From positions 620,001 to 684,000 of the forward strand of contig PUDQ02000066.1 in assembly GCA_002964805.2 (NCBI GenBank): a stretch of 64,000 nt of DNA, read 5' to 3'. The notes below the pieces were generated by a model. The model had not been told where the DNA came from and did not search any database. It saw only the letters and a program-made list of their open reading frames with translations. Every line of letters starts with the position of its first letter. The stretch's first letter is position 1. The stretch comes from Trametes villosa. Its lineage: Eukaryota; Basidiomycota; Agaricomycetes; Polyporales; Polyporaceae. The position numbers and the translations under genes are program-made. Shown here piece by piece: positions 1 to 11,680 of this stretch.

Positions 1-45
1 AGCGACGTCGAGGAGAAGGTGCGCCTCGCCGGGCCGCAGCTCTAG
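1..45 (+). CDS. C-terminal end of an unidentified gene (partial)
   Basis: The first 45 bases read as 14 sense codons followed by TAG, in the frame starting at base 1, ending in the peptide AGPQL. All 14 sense codons end in G or C, like the biased codon use of the clear genes in this window. The rest of the gene lies to the left, so neither product nor family can be named. The stretch is short and a chance open frame cannot be excluded. Confidence 0.4.
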   Translation, partial: SDVEEKVRLAGPQL

Positions 46-1254
46 GCTCTGGTCTGGCTTCAAGTCGCGACGTGGTGAACGGGTGCTGGGGAGCTAATAG
101 GGTCTCGCGGGTGTCGGAGCGACTCGGTGTGATATAACCAGCCTACCAGGGACAGCGTGCTGTGTAACAATAGATGTATATTCCCTTTAAGTACCGTCGT
201 TGGCTTTACGCAACATCAGCACCAGTGAGCACCTTAAGACGTTGGGGGTGTTTGCGGCTCTCGGTAACGTCCTGGGTCTCGGAGTCGCAGTTAACGACAG
301 CGCGGATGCGTCTCGGAATGAGATACGATCACGGGACTTTGCACCGCGCGGCGCGAACGCGCCCCCGAGAAAGTCGGAGGCGGCTTGAGCCTTGCGCACG
401 ACCACCACCTCCCCAATACGCACCCTCCCTTGGTCTCCTGAATGTCTGACACTCGCCTCGGCGTGCTATATCTGCGGCGTGAAAAATGGGCAGGAATGTG
501 ACTGCAGTAATCGAACACAGAGCGGGGTGCAGCGCGGTCGCGCCGGTCCAAACTCGAATCCAACCTCCCGCCAAAGATCGAGGGCTGACAACGTCCGGCC
601 TCTGCCGCTGGAGGGTCAGCCTCATCGGCCGCCGCTCGATGCTACATAGTCCTAGTCTCTGCTTCTTGGTCCCTCGTCGACCGTTGTCTTTCGACCACGA
701 CCACCCCCCTCAGGACTAGCTCCCTCTTCTGGTTGTCTACCCTCCGCACTCGGTGTCGTCTGAGGCGACTCTGCCTCCGACGCCGGCCACCCGCTCTGGT
801 GTCCACTAGATGGCTGCTCTCCCCCTGGGTAGACTACCGGGATGCTTCTTCTGATCGCCTTGTCCGGGTTTCAACGGCTCAATGGCCCGCCCACCCAAGG
901 CACCCTTCGTCGGTTACGTCAAGCACGCCGGTGGAGGATTTGTTCATTGCGTTCCATAGGAGTTCTTCAGGTATGTCCTGCGGCGTCTCCTCTCACGCGA
1001 GCTTCTGCTTATTGTTGCACCAGTGACCTCCAAACCCGAGCCAGGCGCCACTCGAGACCCCAAGATCGTGCTACGACGTCCTGCCCTGTTCACTTCGACG
1101 GTCTCTTAGCAGCACAACTCCGAGTCTCAAGCATCTCTGGCTCACCATTTCTCTGGCGGCTGTTCTTCGCCTTACCTCATCTCTCCTTCCTCTCTTCATT
1201 CGCTTCGTCAACCGTCCCTCGACGCCGTCTTTCTCGGGCTCGCGCTCGTCGCCA

Positions 1255-2950
1255 TTGTCTCCTCCCCGCTTAACGTTGTCTTCCTCACCAGTCTCATGCG
1301 GCAGACTCTGGCGACCCCTCCCCCGGCGCACCGACTCAGACTATACCCGACGCCTTTTCGCCTTGGCTTCTCTTCTGCCCGTCTTCCTTCACCTCGTCAA
1401 CCGCCCTCCTGGAACTGTCTGCTCCAGGTTCGCGCTCGCCGTCCTTGCCTCCTTTCCGCTCAACGGGACCTTCCTCTCCTCTTCCATGCGGCAGGCAACG
1501 GCGGCCCCTCCTCCAGCGCGCCCCATGCAGACCAATACCTGACGTCCCCCGCCTGCGACTTCTTCCACACAAACCCCCAAACCCTGACAACATCGGAAAA
1601 TCGCTAAACCTCGAACAACACTGGATAACGACCGAAAACCAAGACATTCTCCTTACTCTATAACCCACGTAATATGTACGATTATCGCAGTAGTGCACTG
1701 TACCATCCACGGCGCAACCCGTGGAACAACCTTTGTAAGCTGCCTTCTTCCTGCGTTCTGTCAAGGTCTCATGGGTTTCTCTCAGTCGTCGCAGCGGTCT
1801 CTTCGGCTCGCCAAGCAGCTCGACCCCTGCGACTTGTTCCCGAGGGCGGCTCCGTCGGCTCCGTCAAGAACGCCGACAGATGGTCATCCCTAGTATCAAT
1901 ATGTTGGAGGCGTCACATAGGTATGCGTATTTCTCTCGTGGTGTTTTCCTCAACTGACCGCATATATGCAGCCTTCGACCAGTTCATCACCATGTCGGCG
2001 TCTTGTCAAGCTTGGCGTCGCACCCCCGCTCATCTACAGCAAGCGCTCTTACTCGGGAGCCCAACCTGTCCTGCGTATGCAGGGCTGCTCTTCGCGTTTC
2101 AACAATTGCTGCTTCGCTGTCCGTATTTCTCGTAGTACATCCTGACGTCCCATCCTGAGCGAAGACTAGCCAGTCCTCGTTTCGACGTCCTCCGTTCATT
2201 GCCGGAAGCCACTGCGCTCGCCGCCGTTGTCTCCTTCCCGCTTTGGTGGTCCTCCTCGCCACCTCTTCCATGCGGCAGACAACGTCAGCCCCTCCCCCAG
2301 CGCCCCGGCTTCCCCCCTTCATCACCTCGTCAAGCTCGGTGTCGTTTCCCCACTCATCCACAGCGAACTGAAGCAGCTTCTACTCGGGAGCCCAACTAGT
2401 CCTGCTTAGCGCGGGGCTGCTCTTCGCGTCTCAACAACCGCCGCTTCACTCGCCACGACCTTCTTCGTCCAGTCCAATGTCCATCCCAGCGACTACTCGT
2501 CACCCGCAGCCTCCGCGCTCGCCCTCCTCGTCTCCTCTCCGCTCTGGTAGTCCTCTCACCTTGCTACCTCTCCCACGCGGCAGGCACGGTCGGCCCCTCC
2601 CCCAGCGCATCTGCACCCCCGCTCAACCTTGGCGAGCTGAAGCCGCTATACTCGTGAGCCCAACGAGCCCTGCGTTCTGACACTCCGCAGGGCTGCTCTT
2701 CGAGTCTCAACAACGCCGCTTCGCTCGCCACCACTTCCGTCCACCCTGACGTCCTATCCCGTGTGAGGACTAGCTGGTCCTCGCTGCGACGTCCCCTTCG
2801 ACAACCGCTCATCGCATGCAGCGTCCGCGCTCGCTGGCAGTGTCTCCTTTCCGCTCTGGAGGTCCTAGAACCTCCTCTTCCACGCGGCAGACACGGTCGG
2901 CCCCTACTCCAGCGCCCCAACTGCTTCACATGGACGGTCGCCCATCTCGG
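1255..2950 (+). repeat. Degenerate tandem repeat, roughly 300 bp period
   Basis: A module with the core 'cttccatgcggcag' followed by 'cggcccctcc.ccagcgc' recurs at about 1295, 1487, 2271, 2576 and 2881. It is preceded each time by 'gtctcctttccgctc' or a close variant. A second module, 'actcgggagcccaac..gtcctgcg' followed by 'ggctgctcttcgcgt.tcaacaa', recurs at about 2045, 2378 and 2645. The last three copies of the first module lie about 305 bp apart. The copies have diverged by substitution and small indels, so this is an old array. Confidence 0.7.
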
Positions 2951-4619
2951 TCTTCGTCTCGTCTCCGCTTTCGACTTCTTCCAACATCGCCGGAGCCCCT
3001 CCAGCCGCCCAGCTCGACTCCGCCCCCCTTCCGGACTGTCGGTGTTCCACGAGCCCTGTCGGGCGAGACAGGGTACGTGTGCCCTTGTTCGTCTAGAACG
3101 CCGCCGGTCCGTCCCGGGGTATCTCAACCACTGTCGACGTCGTACATCTCAGCAAGGAGACTCGCACGACATCTCGTCAAGCCCCCGGGCCTTCGCTCAT
3201 CCTCCCCCACCTCAACAACGCTCGACACGCTCTCGCTGGCGTAATCGGACTCAATCGCTCCCCCCGGTTACCCAGTGGGCGCGTGTTTACGCGTCGATAC
3301 GCACTCTCTCGCCAACTCAAGCCCGACTCCCCGGTCGTCTGCGCAGTCACGGATCCGGCGCTCACTCGACGACTCTCGGGCATCCACGACATATAAGTAC
3401 CCAAGCGGTTTTGGCGGCCGCTTTTTTGAGAGGCATCCCTGACGGGGATGCTTCCGCCTTCTTCCTTTCGATGTTTCTGTCACTCAACATCGGTATGTGC
3501 TCTTGCCTGGCTTGTTTTAATATTTCTCACCCTTCTTTGCAGTCTCATTGTGCGGCTCTTTGCGCGCAACTCCGGCCTGTCCCTCTTCAACGAAGTGCTC
3601 GCATCTGCGAGTACGAGGCACACCCTCGCCGCCAACCCGTTCATCATGCGAACGTCGTCCATTCAAGTTCGCTTCTCGCATTCCTCTCCGACATGCACAA
3701 GTTCGTCCGGAATCATTCCTATTGTTCACCCCGCGTTATGTGAGTTCTCTTCGCTTATTCTTGCATTCCAAACCTGACACCCTCTAGCGTAGCGTTTGGC
3801 ATCGTATGCACGCGCGCATATCAGTGCCGTCGCTCGAACAGCGCCCCCACCGTTTCTCCAGGCGTGCCAAGATTGCTTGGACGAGCCCATCGTTCCCCCA
3901 TAGCGTCGGCCTCGAACTCGGTGCGACACAATTGCGAGTGTCGTGTCGAGGGACAGGATGTCGGCGCCCCTCCACGTCTTCTCCGGTCCAGAGGAGAAGA
4001 CACGAGCTTGAGCTCCTCTCAAGCTTCCGTTCTATCGCATCGGGTACGCACGGGATGCTTCGCGTGTCTTTGTCCAGCTACTAACTCGCATCTCGCAGAC
4101 TTTCCCTCGGTTCGGCATGATTGCAAACGTGCCGCACTGAGAGAAAGCCCGACGCACCCCCCGCGTCCTCTTCCCGTGCAGAAGTGGTCGCGGGGTTCCT
4201 ATATGCGGCATACCTTGTCGGCGGTGTTCGACCCCGCCGGCAAGGAGAGCTGCAGCTTGTAAGAAGCCAGTGCAGGTACGCGTCTTCGCCTTCGCGCTTT
4301 GCTGTTGCATGCTAACTCGGCCGCTCTTCTAGGTATAGCCTGCACACGTATCCAGATATACGAGGCGCCCCATTCACAGCCTCCCCGACGAATCGTCCTG
4401 CCCTCTGCGGGACGTCAAAACAACTCGCCCACGGCGAGACACCACCATAAAGACTAGCCATCGGGCCCATTCTTCCCATACCTCCCAAAATCCTGCAGCT
4501 GCGACGACTCGGCCAGTCGCCGTCAGCAATGAGGACCCAAAAGCCCCCTCACGGGAGCACCCAGTGAGTCCCCCCTCACCTTCGCTCCCTGCGCGGCACC
4601 GTGCTAACAACAGCCGCAG
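1921..4619 (+). ncRNA. Possible spliced non-coding or decayed transcript (introns visible)
   Basis: Six segments have the form of basidiomycete introns on the + strand: 1921-1971, 3493-3542, 3740-3787, 4044-4098, 4276-4332 and 4564-4619. Each starts GTATG, GTGAG or GTACG, ends AG, is 48-57 nt long and has a branch-like element near its 3' end (ctgac at 1921-1971 and 3740-3787; ctaac in the last three). Splicing them out does not give a long reading frame; for example the exon at 4099-4275 is open in only one frame and that frame stops inside it. The sequence supports a spliced transcript; its lack of coding capacity is inferred. A degenerate protein gene is the alternative. Transcript ends are unknown and the limits given only span the introns. 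Confidence 0.4.
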
Positions 4620-5156
4620 GACTGTTGGTGCGAATACGGTACCAGAGCCGCTAAGCTTCCGCGGCCTCTCTTCTCGACAAACCTCTTCGCTGGTCGGATA
4701 GGATTCGGAGGGAGGAGAGGTCCCCGGTGCTTGGCAGATGGCTCGGCGGGAAGCTCAGTAGATACTGGTCCCCCTTGTCCTCGGATCGTCGAGGACACGG
4801 GAGCTGGCGGCGGACGCGGTGCCGGGACCATGTTGAGTAGAACGCTAATATGAGTCGTGTTCACATCATCCACCCGCGTGCGGCTCGGACCTTCGTCTTA
4901 TGTGAGATTTGCGTATGTGTAGATATGCAGGCCTGCTCAGGACGATGCGCGTTAGTGGCCATCGCCGGCGTTGAGTGAGGCGGGCGTCTATTAAGCGAGG
5001 AGCGGCGAAGCGCGTCCCTGCCCGCCCTCATAGAGCACCTCGGTACGTCTGCCTAGGGGAGACTAGGTGTGGTGGTTGTCCTCTACCGCGACGGTCAGCT
5101 TGTACCCTGCTCTCTGGTGTTCTTCTTCGTCTTGCGTATCCTTACCACTCTGCAGG

Positions 5157-6326
5157 ATGCGAGCCTTGTCTTTGCTTGCCGTCCTGTTCGCGTCTGTCGT
5201 TTGCCATGTCGCCTCAAACCCTGTACTGTACTCGGACCCACCTCGGCGACCGCTCGTCATCTGGCACGGACTGGGAGACTCTTATGCGTCGCCGGGAATG
5301 CTCGAATTTATGTCTCTGATTAAGGAGATGCACCCTGGCATCTTTATCCACTCGGTCTACCTGAACGAGACTCTAAAGGAGGACGAGCGGGCGGGCTTCG
5401 TACGTTCTACTCCAACACTGCGACTGTCTGACCTTATACACCCCCCGCGTAGTTTGGCAACGTGAATGAACAGATTCACGTCGTCTCAGAGCAGCTGGCG
5501 AACGTTACGGAGCTCCGGGGCGGCTTTGACGCGATTGGTTTCTCGCAAGGTCAGCTTAGTACCCTCCGTCTCCCGCCTCATCCGCCGCCCTAACCTGCGT
5601 GTGCAGGCGGCCAGTTCCTCCGCGCATACGTCGAGAGGTACAACAGCCCCCCAATCCACAATCTCATTACGTTCGGCTCGCAACACATGGGCGTGTCCGA
5701 CCTGCCTCTCTGCCGCCCCTGGGACCTTTTCTGCCAGCTCGCCCGGCGCGCCGCCCGCGGAGGCGTCTACACCGACTGGGCACAGGAGAACCTCGTTCAG
5801 GTAAGTGCCCCATGTATGACGCGTCCAGGCGCAAGCGGCTGAGGCGCGCGCGCAGGCGCAGTACTACCGCGACCCGGACCAGCTCGAAGCGTACCTCGCG
5901 CACAACACCTTCCTCGCGTCGATCAACAACGAGGTGCGGGAGGCGCACAACAAGACGTACGCCGCGAACCTCGCGGCGCTGGAGAACCTCGTGCTCGTCA
6001 TCTTTTCCGCCGACAAGACCGTCGTCCCGAAGGAGTCCGCATGGTTCGGCTCGTACGCGCCGCCCGAGGACGCGAGCGTGGCCGCTGTGGATGCGGAGAA
6101 GACGATCGTGCCCATGCGCCTGCAGCCGCTGTACCAGGAGGACTGGATCGGGCTACGCGAGCTGGACGAGCGCGGCGGCGTCGTGTTGGAGACGTGCGAG
6201 GGCGAGCACATGCACCTCTCGGACGCGTGCTGGCGGCCGCTTGTGCAGCTGTTCGCAGGCGGGCTCGTAGACCGCGAGGCGGCGCCCCACAGTGCGAACG
6301 CGCAGGAGGTGCTGAGGGTGCAGTGA
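5157..6326 (+). CDS. Palmitoyl-protein thioesterase (PPT1-like)
   Basis: Predicted lysosomal/vacuolar or secreted enzyme that removes palmitate from S-acylated cysteines. Four exons (5157-5399, 5453-5549, 5607-5800, 5856-6326) give about 334 residues, close to the usual length of the family. The first 20 residues form a signal peptide (MRALSLLAVLFASVVC). The mature part opens with the family hallmark PLVIWHGLGDS. The nucleophile serine sits in GFSQGGQ, completed across intron 2. A late His in CEGEHMHLSD fits the catalytic histidine. Phases of all three introns are consistent (0, 1, 0). The ATG follows a CT-rich leader and is the one that gives a complete signal peptide. The gene converges on the aminopeptidase gene downstream. 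The family call is firm; the substrate is not visible in sequence. Confidence 0.93.
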
Positions 6327-6762
6327 GCGCTAGGGTTTCCCTTCCGGTTTGTTTCATGGACCTTGTTTTCTTGCTGTGTAGCTTGTATTGTACTTTACTC
6401 TATCTAGTGCGCGGTTTGCTAATACGCTCTGTTTTGCGGGAGTCACAGCACCGAGCACCGAGCAATGTGAGTACTTGGTTTCCACTACCGTACAGCATAC
6501 ACCCCAACTAACTACAACTGACATAGGTATTCATATCGCCATCCCGTGCGTCAGTCCTTCCTGTCCTCCAGCCAATGCGTAAGCTCTTCCGTCGAACGCT
6601 GCAAGGAGGGTCAGCATTGAATCCTAGACCCGGCTCCGGACTGACCTTGAGCCACTGTGCACGAGAGTGGATCGTGTCCAGAGTCTGGCGCAAAGGTAGC
6701 TCATACGTCGCCGTGTTCTTCTCCTACAATGCGTCGCCCGTCGGCGCGAGTTCAACTCAGAA
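6327..6762. other. Intergenic spacer between convergent genes
   Basis: About 430 bp between the stop codons of the thioesterase (+) and the aminopeptidase (-). It must hold both 3' UTRs. No open frame with family resemblance and no repeat was seen. Confidence 0.6.
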
Positions 6763-9700
6763 CTAGATCGTAAAGGGGCCGACCTTGAAGAAGGCAGAAA
6801 GCCGCTCATAGTCCTCCTGCGATGTCAGCGCGCCAAACGCAGCATCCAACCACCGGTTGAAGGCGAACGTGCCCGCATAGCGTTTCTCGATCTACGCGCA
6901 TCCTCAAGTAAGCCTTCCTATACCTATGATCCCCCTGCAGCGCACGCGCTCACCTTGTCGAACTCCGCCAGCACTCTCTCCGCGAGGAAGTGGCGCGTCG
7001 CCGTGTTCCTCTGCAGGCCGCGGATGTACAGGAGAACGTCCTGGTCGCGCGCCTCGGTGAGGGCGTAGCGGAACGTCTCCGCGGCGAGCGTGGGGTCGCG
7101 CGTGTGGCCGAGCGCGCCCATCGCGGCGATGCCCTGGGCGGGGTTCGATGGTGCTTGCGCGATTCGCTTCAGGAAGTTCCATTCTTCTGCGCCGCCCTCG
7201 TGCACGCCCTGTCCAGACGCCATGCCATCAGTGCACCGAGATCAGGGAAAAGAGACAAAGGGAGGAGGCGTACGACGCGGTAGGCTGTGGTGGCGACGCC
7301 GCTTGCGATCCTGGAGCTGTCTCCAGTCTTGACAAAATGCGCGAAGCGCGTCTTGAGCTCGTCGATGACCCTGGGATACCCCAAGTTGAAGCGTCAACGC
7401 GCTCCTAGAAGAGAGCTGACGTACCAGGGATCACCGGCCCCCGCCGCCTCCTCGACCGCCCTGAACCTTAGTTCCTCCTCGTTGGGAGAGTCGGTGGGGT
7501 AGGAGTCAAGTCCGAGCTTCTTGACGATGGGGACGAAGAGGCCCTGCGTGGTGGCGGTCGATATCAATGGCACGCAGCATGGACGTTCGCGGCTACGTAC
7601 CCTGCAGAACGCGTCGAACTTCTTGGTGATCACCGGGTCTTCCCACCACGTCGAGGAGATGTAGGACAGGCTGGTCGCGATCGCGTCCCAGACGGAGTCT
7701 GCGGGCATACATACAAGGTGAGCAACACGGCCATTATGCATGGCGGAGACAGAAGACACTCACTCTCCAGGCTCTCTGCCTGACGAAGCGCGTCGACGAG
7801 ACCGAGCGCACTGCTGACGGGCGTATAGCCCGCTTTAGCGAGCGAGAACGCGTCACGGACGAGTCCGACCCGGTCTTGCTCGGAGAAGGGAAGGTCCGGT
7901 GAGATTGCCTCCTGCCCGAGCTTCTCCAGTCTGTCCGCGCTATACTGCACGATGACTATGGGCAGTTCGTGAGGACGACATGCGGGACTGCGGGTGAATG
8001 CGGGACGTACAGAACCCGGTGGTCCCGGCGTTGAGCTTGAACGGCCGGCTTGTGTCGAGAGGGATGAACTTCTCGCGCTCGGAAAGGACGAGGCCTGAAG
8101 CTATGTGGGCAGACCCGTCGGATGATACCGTCAGTAGGTTCAGCGGGATCGTCCTACCCGGCGCACGAAATTAGCAAACGGGCCGACTCCCTCAATGCAG
8201 CCGCACCGTACCAGATCGTCTGGTTGTCTTTGGGCTTAGCGGGGCCGGTCTCGAGGAATCGATCCTGGCGGACGAGGATACCGTCATCCTTCTCGGTCAC
8301 GGTGAGGACAGGGTAGCCCATCTGTTCCACCACTGGGTAAGTCCTGCTTGGCTCGACACTCCAAGGCGTGTTGGGACTGACCTCTTTAACCCAGTTGTCC
8401 ATCATCTTCGGTATGTCCTCGTCTACAAGATCATCGTGAAGTGCAGAACGCAGATACTTGGGCGACTGGGTACGTACTCGTTGCTGCCTGAATGCCCTCC
8501 CACAGGTCCTTCGTCACGGTATTCTTGTACTTGTGCTTCTTCAGGTAGACTGACACTCCCTTCAGGAACTGGTCTTCGCCGACGTGGAATGCGAGCATGC
8601 GTAACACTGGAGCATCGCATAAGGATGCCGCAATCAATATCATGCATGGCGGCCATAAATGCCAGGACCCACCGGAAGCGGCTTTGGCGTACGAAAGGTC
8701 GTCGAAGATCTACATTGACAAGCCCTTTCAATGATGCAGCTACAGCAAGTTTTCGCGTCACTTACCTGGATGATCTTGTTGGCGTCCGGGCATTCGACTT
8801 CAATGGGGTGCGACGAGAGCTTCGCGTCCAGTGCCAGGGCAGGATAAAAGTTGGAGCCCAGGAAACGAGCATCGAGCCGCCACTCAGGGAACAGCCTATC
8901 TTTTATGTGAGTATTTTAATGGCAGTATACGCCGACAAACCGTATCACCTGTCTACAGGAATGGTCACGCTTCTGTATGAGGTGTCGATGGCAATATGCG
9001 CTGCTTACCGAGAATGATCTTCTCTCCCACCTACCACGACAGCCTTTCAGCGATTTGAGAGTACCGCAATGCTCATAACGCTCACCAGAGTGGCGAAACC
9101 TACCAATTGAGCGTGTTGAGTATGGGATGACTGAATGGTGAGGTACTGTGAATACATACCTTCGTTGAGGTATAGGTTGTCCCACCATTCCATCGTTGTG
9201 ATGTCGCCGAACCTGATCATAAGTTCTCATAGGAACAGCAACACTGCCGTGTGTGCAGACCCTTACCACATGTGCCCGACCTCGTGGCTGACCATGGAGG
9301 CTACGTACTGCTTGACGCGTAGGTTGCTGGAGTTGGGGTCGACCAGGAAGCATTGGGTCCTGCCAGTGATGAGGCCCTGCGAAACGCAGCTACCGTTAGA
9401 ACGCCGCCAATGACACGGCATTGCCAAGCGACTTAGGGAGTGCGCTCACCCAGTTTTCCATTCCGCCTACCGGTTTTGATGAACATCGACAGCCTCATCT
9501 ACGCACACAATATGAGCAGGTGAAACTCACCGAGATCCATGTCGCTCGGCTATGATAGGATGTTTTAGCTGGTGAGAATGCATTCGAGGGACCATTAATG
9601 AACGTCGTACCACGAGGATATCTAACTTGGGGAGCGGGTACTCCAAGTCGAAAAGCTCTTCATAGAGAGGCATGACGTCGCGCATGATGTCGAGCGCATA

Positions 9701-10729
9701 CTGGCCCTGCGAGATGTTGTCCCCGGTAGCTACGCGCATATGGGGTCAGGATCTGTGCAATGGGGGGGGCGATGAAGGGCAGACTCACCATAGATGCGCA
9801 GAGGTCGTACCGTGCCACTCAACGGGCTCTTGTAACTGCTTTCAAGGTACTTGAACGGACCGTTAGCATACGCCACGAGGTACGTTGAGACCTTCTCAAG
9901 GTCAGCCCATACGACAGACGGCATTGCTAGTATAAGGGAGACAAACGGGCGGGGTCGTGTCAAAGCGAGTAATCTTCCAGTTTTCGGGCTTCTCAGTCGC
10001 GCTTAGTTTCTTGTCCAACCATGAACCGACGACCTCCTTTCCGGGGGTGTATACTTGCTCCGACTTTGTAGGCATGTTGCTGATGTTCACGCCCGAATCG
10101 ACATGAGAGGCCATAGTTATCGCGAAAGTAGCCTTCAGTGCCGGCTCATCCCAACACGGGAATGCTTTCCTCGCAGCAGTTGGCTGCAAATTGGTCTCGA
10201 TCAGTGGAGCGCCATTGACAGACGGAGGGGGCATAGTGACATACCTGGAACTGGGTGAGGCTGTACGCGGTCTTCCCGTCTTTCCCGCCTGCCGAGCGGT
10301 AGTACCCACTCAAGCCACCGCTAGTGAACTTGGCACCGAACTCGGCGGTGAGACGGGTCTCGACGCCTACAGCGAGAGGCTTGGAGAAAGTGAAGGTGGC
10401 TCGCTGCGTTGCGCGATCGATTTGCTTCTCCACAGCTTTCTGCTCCTCTTTGGCACCAGAATGGTCCGAATGAATAGAAACATTGCCTAGCTCCAGATCC
10501 AGCACGTTAATGACGACTGTCTTGGTCTCTTTCTTAACGTCTAGACTGGTAGATCACGAACATGTTAGAAGTATACCGGCTGGAGAGAGAGGGAGAGAGA
10601 TGCTACGTACGTGATGTGGACGACACCCTCAAACTTCAGGTTCGCCATGTCTGTCCAGACCGTGAGGTCATAGTGCGTGGGGATTACATCTGACGGTAAA
10701 CGGTAGTCCTGGGGAGCTTGTCCCGACAT
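6763..10729 (-). CDS. M1 family zinc aminopeptidase (puromycin-sensitive type)
   Basis: Cytosolic-type metallopeptidase that removes N-terminal residues from peptides. The gene is split by many short introns. The protein starts MSGQAPQDYRLPSDVIPTHY, typical of the soluble fungal Aap1/Ape2 group, with no signal peptide. The N-terminal beta domain holds RKAFPCWDEPALKATF. The exopeptidase motif reads LGGMENWG, with Gly in place of the usual Ala of GAMEN. The zinc site is HEVGHMWFGD followed 18 residues later by the glutamate of LNEGFAT, so HEXXH-X18-E is complete. The C-terminal helical (ERAP1-like) half includes the stretch ending FFKVGPFTI before the stop. The GGMEN reading needs the acceptor at ccggtag near 9470; the nearer AG leads to a stop. 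The gene diverges from DAD2. Confidence 0.93.
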
Positions 10730-11215
10730 CTTTCGCCAGGTCTATGGTGGCCGGAGTGAGGGTGGTATACAAACCGAGCGACGGACCCCTGCGAGTACCT
10801 CTTAGCTGCGGCTTGGGAGGCCTTCCTTTAGATCTGACAGATCGATGGCGTCGGTGTCAACGTAACTTTGCTGCGGCGGTGATCTTGAAATGCGCTGAGG
10901 ATACGGAACTCACGCTATATTCTGAGTCGAGAGTATCGCTTTTCAGGCAAGAGGTCCTAGCTATTTTCTCACGTTGGCAGAGAGTCGACGTCCGGCTTGA
11001 GCTGGTCAACAAGCACAAGTACTAGCAACCGCTCGTCGTAGTCGCGAACTAGGTTCACTCGCCAAATGCGGACGGCGCACAGCAGTCGCTTTGGCGGGCC
11101 GCATCTGCCGCCTGCGACAGAGTCGGACGCGTCGCGACTCGCAATCGCGCTTGGCTTTGCGCTCGACGTCCACGACGCGCTACCCGTCGTTCTTTATACC
11201 CCCCACACCGTCATA
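10730..11215. promoter_or_regulatory. Shared divergent promoter region, aminopeptidase / DAD2
   Basis: This 486 bp spacer separates two divergent start codons. A 'tctttatacc' element at about 11191-11200, some 20 bp before the DAD2 ATG, is TATA-like but close to the start. A 93-codon open frame on the + strand at 10744-11025 has no recognisable family and is not annotated. Confidence 0.4.
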
Positions 11216-11680
11216 ATGCGCGCATCAATGGCAGCCTCGAGGCAGTCTCAAGCACCCGGGGCGATCGCAAGCGCAGCAGCTGATGCGAAACTACTCGAGA
11301 AGAAGAAAGAATACGAAGCGGTGGCTGCACTAGAGAGGGCTAGCGCGCAGTTCCTGAAGCGTATCGAGGACATTGGGGAGGACTTTGACGTGATTGCGGA
11401 TGCTGGCATAGGTGAGAGGAGTAAACCCTATACGTCGGCACGACGACTAACCGGAGTAGTTCACGGCCAGGTGTTGGAGCAGTGGCCGAACATGTTCAGG
11501 ATCTTGAGCCTCTTCCGTGCGTCAGATCTCTCTTTCCTAGGGTGTCATTCTCATGGCTCTGAAGTGTCACAGAGAGAGCAACATACCGAAGACGAGAGTG
11601 CGCCAGCCCCAACCACAGGGGAGCGGCTTGTCCGAGTGCCCATAGAAGAGCTACGACAAGCAGAATCGAAGACATCATGA
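11216..11680 (+). CDS. DAD2: DASH complex subunit Dad2
   Basis: Small subunit of the DASH/Dam1 ring that couples kinetochores to spindle microtubules. Three exons give about 122 residues, the size expected for Dad2. The core motif EYEAVAALERASAQFLKRI lies at roughly residues 32-50 and is followed by ADAGI. After intron 1 (about 11411-11460) the second conserved block VHGQVLEQWPNMF follows. Intron 2 appears to be 48 nt, beginning gtgcgtcag and ending ctctgaag; because 48 is a multiple of three the frame stays open even when it is not removed. Removing it joins ILSLF to LSQRE, as in relatives. The C-terminus has the conserved ERLVRVPIEEL. The ATG at 11228 is a possible alternative start four codons later. 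Confidence 0.88.
   Translation: MRASMAASRQSQAPGAIASAAADAKLLEKKKEYEAVAALERASAQFLKRIEDIGEDFDVIADAGIGERSKPYTSARRLTGVVHGQVLEQWPNMFRILSLFRASDLSFLGCHSHGSEVSQREQHTEDESAPAPTTGERLVRVPIEELRQAESKTS

Larger units (their letters stand above)
46..5156. other. 5.1 kb stretch without a supported protein gene
   Basis: Both strands hold only short overlapping frames without family resemblance or steady codon bias. The stretch is pyrimidine-rich on the + strand, carries degenerate tandem repeats between about 1.25 and 2.95 kb, and has six intron-like segments on the + strand between 1.9 and 4.6 kb (separate entries). It may hold a non-coding transcript, a decayed gene or an old repeat. Confidence 0.55.

Noticed and set aside
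10744..11025. 93-codon frame in the aminopeptidase/DAD2 spacer
   Set aside because: No recognisable motif; it fills the divergent promoter where open frames arise by chance at high GC.
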